Both the position numbers and the translations under genes were made by a program. From Bradyrhizobium zhanjiangense (GTDB lineage: Bacteria; Pseudomonadota; Alphaproteobacteria; Rhizobiales; Xanthobacteraceae): a stretch of 64,000 nt of DNA. The notes below the pieces were generated by a model. The model searched no databases and had not been told where the DNA came from. It saw nothing but the letters and a program-made list of their open reading frames with translations. Positions 60,804 to 64,000 of this stretch are shown in pieces (position 1 is the stretch's first letter; every line of letters starts with the position of its first letter). Where the stretch lies: NCBI RefSeq assembly GCF_004114935.1, contig NZ_CP022221.1, forward strand, positions 6,841,001 through 6,905,000, written 5' to 3'.

Positions 60804-62732
60804 CTACACCACCCCCGCCCGCTTTGGCTCGACGATCTCGAACATGCGCGGGAATTCGTCCATCAGGCCCATCAGTTCGGCGAGCCGCATCGGATTACCT
60901 GATAGCTTGATCTTGCCGGCGGCGATCGCCTCCGGAAAGCTCGTCTGTTTCGCGATGACTTCGTCGAGCGTCGAGCGCGCCAGCGTGAAGCTGGCATCGG
61001 CGCCGTCCGCCTGCGCGCCCTCGGTATAGGTCAGCGCAGAGTTCTCCAAATTGAGAACGAAGGTCTCGCCGGTGTCGGAAAAACGCCAGTTCAGCACGAT
61101 GTGCTTGCCTTCCGCTTTCGGGCCGTTGAGGCGGATGCCGAGCACGTCCCAGAGCTGCGAGGTGCGCAATGCGGCCAGCGTCTCGCGCGGCATCGGCGGG
61201 CGCGCCGACACCTTCGGCATGCCCTGGCGCAATTCCTGGGCGCCGAACAGATAGGCGTTGCGCCAGGTCGCGCTTTCGGCGGCATAACCGAGCTGCTCGA
61301 GCGTATCCGCCAGCAACGCGCGCGCCGCCTGATTGTCCGGCTCGGCGAAGACGAGATGGCCGAGCGCCTGCGCGACGAAACGAAACTCGCCCTTGTCGAA
61401 ATCCGTCCGCGCCCGCGCCAGAATGGCATCCGCGCCACCCATGTACTCGACATACTTCCTGCCTGACTCCACTGGCGGCAGCGGGTCGAGATTGACCGGA
61501 TTGGCGTCGTACCAGCCGAGATATTTCTGGTAGATCGCCTTCACATTATGCCGGATGTGGCCGTAATAGCCGCGGCCGTGCCAGGCGGCCTCCAGGCTCT
61601 TCGGCAGCTGGATCGTCTCGGCGATCTCGGCGGCGGTGAGGCCGTGGTTCATCAGGCGGATGGTCTGGTCGTGCGCGAATTTGTAGAGGTCGCGCTGCTG
61701 CCGGATCATGGTGCCGATCCGATCCCTCCCCCACACCGGCCAGTGATGCTGGCCGCACATCGCCTCGGCCTTGCCGTCCCAGAGCAGCAGGGCCTCGCCC
61801 AGATATTTCGACCAGGCCAGCGCGTCGCGCACGTCGGCGCCGCGGAACGGCAGCAGATTGTGGAAATTGTGGGTGCAGTTCTCGGCGAGGTTCAGAAGCT
61901 TGTAGCGCGGGACGAAGAAATGCATCTCCGCCGGCGCTTCGCTGTTGGGCGCCATCTGGAATTCGAACTCGACGCCGTCGATGACGCGCCTCTCGCCGGT
62001 GGCAATGATCAAATCGGTCGGGCGCAGCAGCGCGACCGAGCCTGCCGCCATCGACTTGCCGAGGCCGCAATCCACCTGCCCGCGCGCGCCCTTGGCGAGG
62101 AACGGGCCGAACTGGTACTGCGCCCGGCGCAGCATCGCCGGTCCAGCGATGATGTTCTCGGAGACGGCGTGCTCCACGAAAAGGTTCGGCGCGATGATCG
62201 GCACGCGGCTAGTCGCCAGCGCATCCTCCTCCAGCACACCGCGCGCGCCGCCCCAATGATCGGTGTGGGTGTGCGTGAAGATGACGGCCGCGACCGGGCG
62301 CTTGCCACGATGCCTGAAGTAAAGATCGAGCGCGGCGCGCGCGCCCTCGATCGAGGTCAGGGTATCCACGACGATGACGCCACTGTCGCCCTCGATCAGC
62401 GTCATGTTGGCGATGTCGAGGCCGCGCACCTGATAGACGCCCGGCACGACCTCGAACAGGCCGTGATGCATGTTGAGCCGCGACTGCCGCCACAGGCTCG
62501 GATTGACTGTGGGCGGCGCTTCTTGCTCGGCGAGGAAGCCATAGGGCGCAAGGCTCCAGACCGTCCGCCCCTGCGGATGTGTGACCGTCGCGTTCTCGAT
62601 CGTGCCGAGAAAGCCGCGCGCCGCATCGTCGAAATCCCGCGTGTCGGAGAACGGCAGCGCGTTCAGCATGGCCTCGTGTTGCGCGATGACGGACGGCGTT
62701 GCGCTTTTCGGCTCGCTGCTGGATTCTGTCAT
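60804..62732 (-). CDS. Alkylsulfatase-type metallo-beta-lactamase fold protein (SdsA/BDS1 family)
   Basis: 642 residues. MBL domain about 90-330 with the zinc motif THTHTDHWGGARGV and a further His in FVEHAVSEN; a helical dimerisation domain about 330-515 (FEWYDANPVNLDPLPP-like text near 450); a C-terminal SCP2-like domain about 520-642. This three-domain plan is that of SdsA1-type linear alkylsulfatases. No signal peptide is seen, so a cytoplasmic enzyme. The start at 62732 (MTESSSEP) has CGGAGAA upstream. Confidence 0.88.
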   Translation of the reverse strand: MTESSSEPKSATPSVIAQHEAMLNALPFSDTRDFDDAARGFLGTIENATVTHPQGRTVWSLAPYGFLAEQEAPPTVNPSLWRQSRLNMHHGLFEVVPGVYQVRGLDIANMTLIEGDSGVIVVDTLTSIEGARAALDLYFRHRGKRPVAAVIFTHTHTDHWGGARGVLEEDALATSRVPIIAPNLFVEHAVSENIIAGPAMLRRAQYQFGPFLAKGARGQVDCGLGKSMAAGSVALLRPTDLIIATGERRVIDGVEFEFQMAPNSEAPAEMHFFVPRYKLLNLAENCTHNFHNLLPFRGADVRDALAWSKYLGEALLLWDGKAEAMCGQHHWPVWGRDRIGTMIRQQRDLYKFAHDQTIRLMNHGLTAAEIAETIQLPKSLEAAWHGRGYYGHIRHNVKAIYQKYLGWYDANPVNLDPLPPVESGRKYVEYMGGADAILARARTDFDKGEFRFVAQALGHLVFAEPDNQAARALLADTLEQLGYAAESATWRNAYLFGAQELRQGMPKVSARPPMPRETLAALRTSQLWDVLGIRLNGPKAEGKHIVLNWRFSDTGETFVLNLENSALTYTEGAQADGADASFTLARSTLDEVIAKQTSFPEAIAAGKIKLSGNPMRLAELMGLMDEFPRMFEIVEPKRAGVV

Positions 62733-62805
62733 ATCTATTCTCCGGCCTGTCGCGGCCATCTAACCGCATCTCGCGGTTGATTGCCATCGGAGGAAGGAGC
62801 GAACC

Positions 62806-62892
62806 GTAGCCCGGATGGAGTGAAGCGCAATCCGGGGTTTCGATCCAGACGCGGGAAAGTCCCGGATTACGCTTGCGCTCCATCCGGGCTAC
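62806..62892. repeat. REP-like palindrome (GTAGCCCGGATGGAG type)
   Basis: GTAGCCCGGATGGAG (62806-62820) is exactly mirrored by CTCCATCCGGGCTAC (62878-62892), with further inverted arms CAATCCGGG/CCCGGATT inside. It lies between the alkylsulfatase gene and the TRAP permease stop, on the upstream side of the former. Confidence 0.85.
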
Positions 62893-62930
62893 GATTTGCC
62901 CTCTCCCCAGAACGAGACGGGGTTAAGCCG

Positions 62931-64000
62931 CTACATCCCCAATAGCGTCGGCAGCCACAACGACAGGCCGGGCCAATAGGTCACGATCACCAGGAACGTC
63001 AGCATGGTCAACAGCCAAGGCCACACCGCGACGGTGAGCTCGGTGATGCCCATCTTGGCGATGCCTGAGGCGACGTAGAGATTGAGGCCGACGGGCGGAT
63101 GGCACAGCCCCACCTCCATGTTGACCGTCATCAGGATGCCGAAATGGATCGGGTCGATGCCGAGCTTGACCGCGACCGGAAACAGGATCGGCGCCATGAT
63201 CAGGATGATCGAGGACGGCTCCATCACGTTGCCCGCCAGCAGCAGCAACAGATTGACGACGAGCAGGAAGCCGATCCACCCCAAGCCCTGGTCGATCATC
63301 CATTGCGCCAGCGCCTGCGGCACGTTCTCGTAGGTCATCAGGAACGAGAACAGCACGGCGTTGGTGATGATGTAGAGCAGCATCGCCGAAAGGTTCGCCG
63401 ATGACAGCAGCACCCGCGGCACGTCGCGCAGCTTCAGATCCTTGTAGATGAACACCGCGACGATGAAGGCGTAGACCGCGCTGACGGCCGCAGCTTCGGT
63501 CGGCGTGAACAAGCCGCTGTAGATGCCGCCGATCACGATCACGATCAGCAGGATGCCCCAGATCGACTTGCGGAACGCATCCAGACGCTGGAGGAACGTG
63601 GCCTTCGGCATCCGCGGATAGTCGTTGCGCCAGGCACGATAGAACGTTGTGGCGCCGAGCAGCGTGGCGAGGACGAATCCCGGCACAATGCCGGCGATGA
63701 AGAGCTTGCCGACCGAGCTGTTGGTGGAGACGGCGTAGAGAACCATCGGGATCGACGGCGGAATGAGAATGCCGAGCGAGCCCGATGTCGTGATCACCCC
63801 CGCCCCGAACCGCTTCGGAAACCCTTGCGCGACCATCGCAGGCAGGATCACCGAACCGATCGCCACCACGGTCGCCGGCGACGAGCCGGAAATTGCCGCG
63901 AACAGCGCGCAAGCGACCACGCCCGACAAAGCGAGACCGCCGTACCAATGGCCGACCAGCGCGGTCGCGAACGTGATCATCCGGCGCGCCACGCCGCCAT
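62931..64000 (-). CDS. TRAP transporter large permease, DctM family (5' end beyond window)
   Basis: About 356 residues are visible; the frame stays open at the right edge, so roughly 70 N-terminal residues are missing. Motifs: FAAISGSSPATVVAIGSV, GILIPPSIPMVLYAV, FTPTEAAAVSAVYAF and HPPVGLNLYVASGIA. Nine or more helices. It is a second, separate TRAP system from that at 6374-9285; small permease and binding-protein genes presumably lie to the right. Confidence 0.9.
   Translation of the reverse strand, partial: GGVARRMITFATALVGHWYGGLALSGVVACALFAAISGSSPATVVAIGSVILPAMVAQGFPKRFGAGVITTSGSLGILIPPSIPMVLYAVSTNSSVGKLFIAGIVPGFVLATLLGATTFYRAWRNDYPRMPKATFLQRLDAFRKSIWGILLIVIVIGGIYSGLFTPTEAAAVSAVYAFIVAVFIYKDLKLRDVPRVLLSSANLSAMLLYIITNAVLFSFLMTYENVPQALAQWMIDQGLGWIGFLLVVNLLLLLAGNVMEPSSIILIMAPILFPVAVKLGIDPIHFGILMTVNMEVGLCHPPVGLNLYVASGIAKMGITELTVAVWPWLLTMLTFLVIVTYWPGLSLWLPTLLGM

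Noticed and set aside
1..64000. CRISPR array, tRNA/rRNA genes, prophage, toxin-antitoxin or defence system
   Set aside because: No regularly spaced direct repeats, no tRNA-like cloverleaf and no integrase or defence-family protein was found; the only mobile element is the IS.

Overview
The window is high-GC alphaproteobacterial chromosome and looks like Bradyrhizobium. The strongest sign is a complete microaerobic respiration block: fixNOQP and fixGHIS on the minus strand, and fixL, fixJ, a receiver-only regulator and fixK2 on the plus strand. FixL carries His200, Arg206, His214, Arg220 and His291 at exactly the positions described for the B. japonicum protein, FixJ has Asp55, and FixK2 has Cys183 when started at 52621. 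Rhizobial REP-like palindromes, EcfG-type promoter motifs and many ABC and TRAP uptake systems fit the same genus. I see no rRNA, tRNA, CRISPR array or recognisable defence or phage module.

Layout. 1-3811: start of an nrtA-like nitrate-binding protein gene (minus), then a FocA/NirC-type channel and a PP2C-phosphatase/Ser-Thr-kinase fusion (plus) behind a sigma54-like promoter. 3937-6308: intradiol (hydroxyquinol-type) dioxygenase and a serine hydrolase. 6374-9285: TRAP transporter dctPQM. 9573-10544: small secreted or membrane proteins with EcfG-type promoters. 10877-15734: aromatic-acid island, with gamma-resorcylate decarboxylase, an AAHS-type transporter and DoxX on one strand, and a MarR regulator and a 3-hydroxybenzoate 6-hydroxylase-like flavoprotein on the other. 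15781-20421: CcdA, a LysR-XRE pair, a possible structured RNA, a crotonase and a small secreted protein. 20456-29458: minus-strand run of an isopropylmalate dehydrogenase-like enzyme, zinc alcohol dehydrogenase, Dpp-type ABC transporter and CaiB-type CoA-transferase. 29653-35376: glycogen synthase-like protein, MpaB/DUF2236 protein, patatin, 3-hydroxybutyrate dehydrogenase and a LysR regulator. 35474-37000: an IS5-like element inserted into a paired REP element. 37081-40181: peroxiredoxin, small secreted proteins, cupin and MFS transporter.

40159-53319 is the low-oxygen block. FixL/FixJ sense oxygen and activate fixK2. FixK2 then acts on boxes in front of fixN and fixG, both present here at nearly the same distance from the start codon. 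FixNOQP is the cbb3 oxidase and FixGHIS its assembly and copper-loading machinery. Similar boxes stand in front of a universal-stress-protein/CBS pair and the receiver-only gene, suggesting they belong to the same cascade.

53361-60617 holds an MFS transporter, a PRC-barrel protein, an amylo-1,6-glucosidase-type enzyme, an ABC exporter and a family-4 glycosyltransferase with an EcfG-type promoter. The window ends with an alkylsulfatase-type metallo-beta-lactamase protein and a second TRAP large permease running off the right edge. Function calls rest on motifs and remembered family features; no database search was run.
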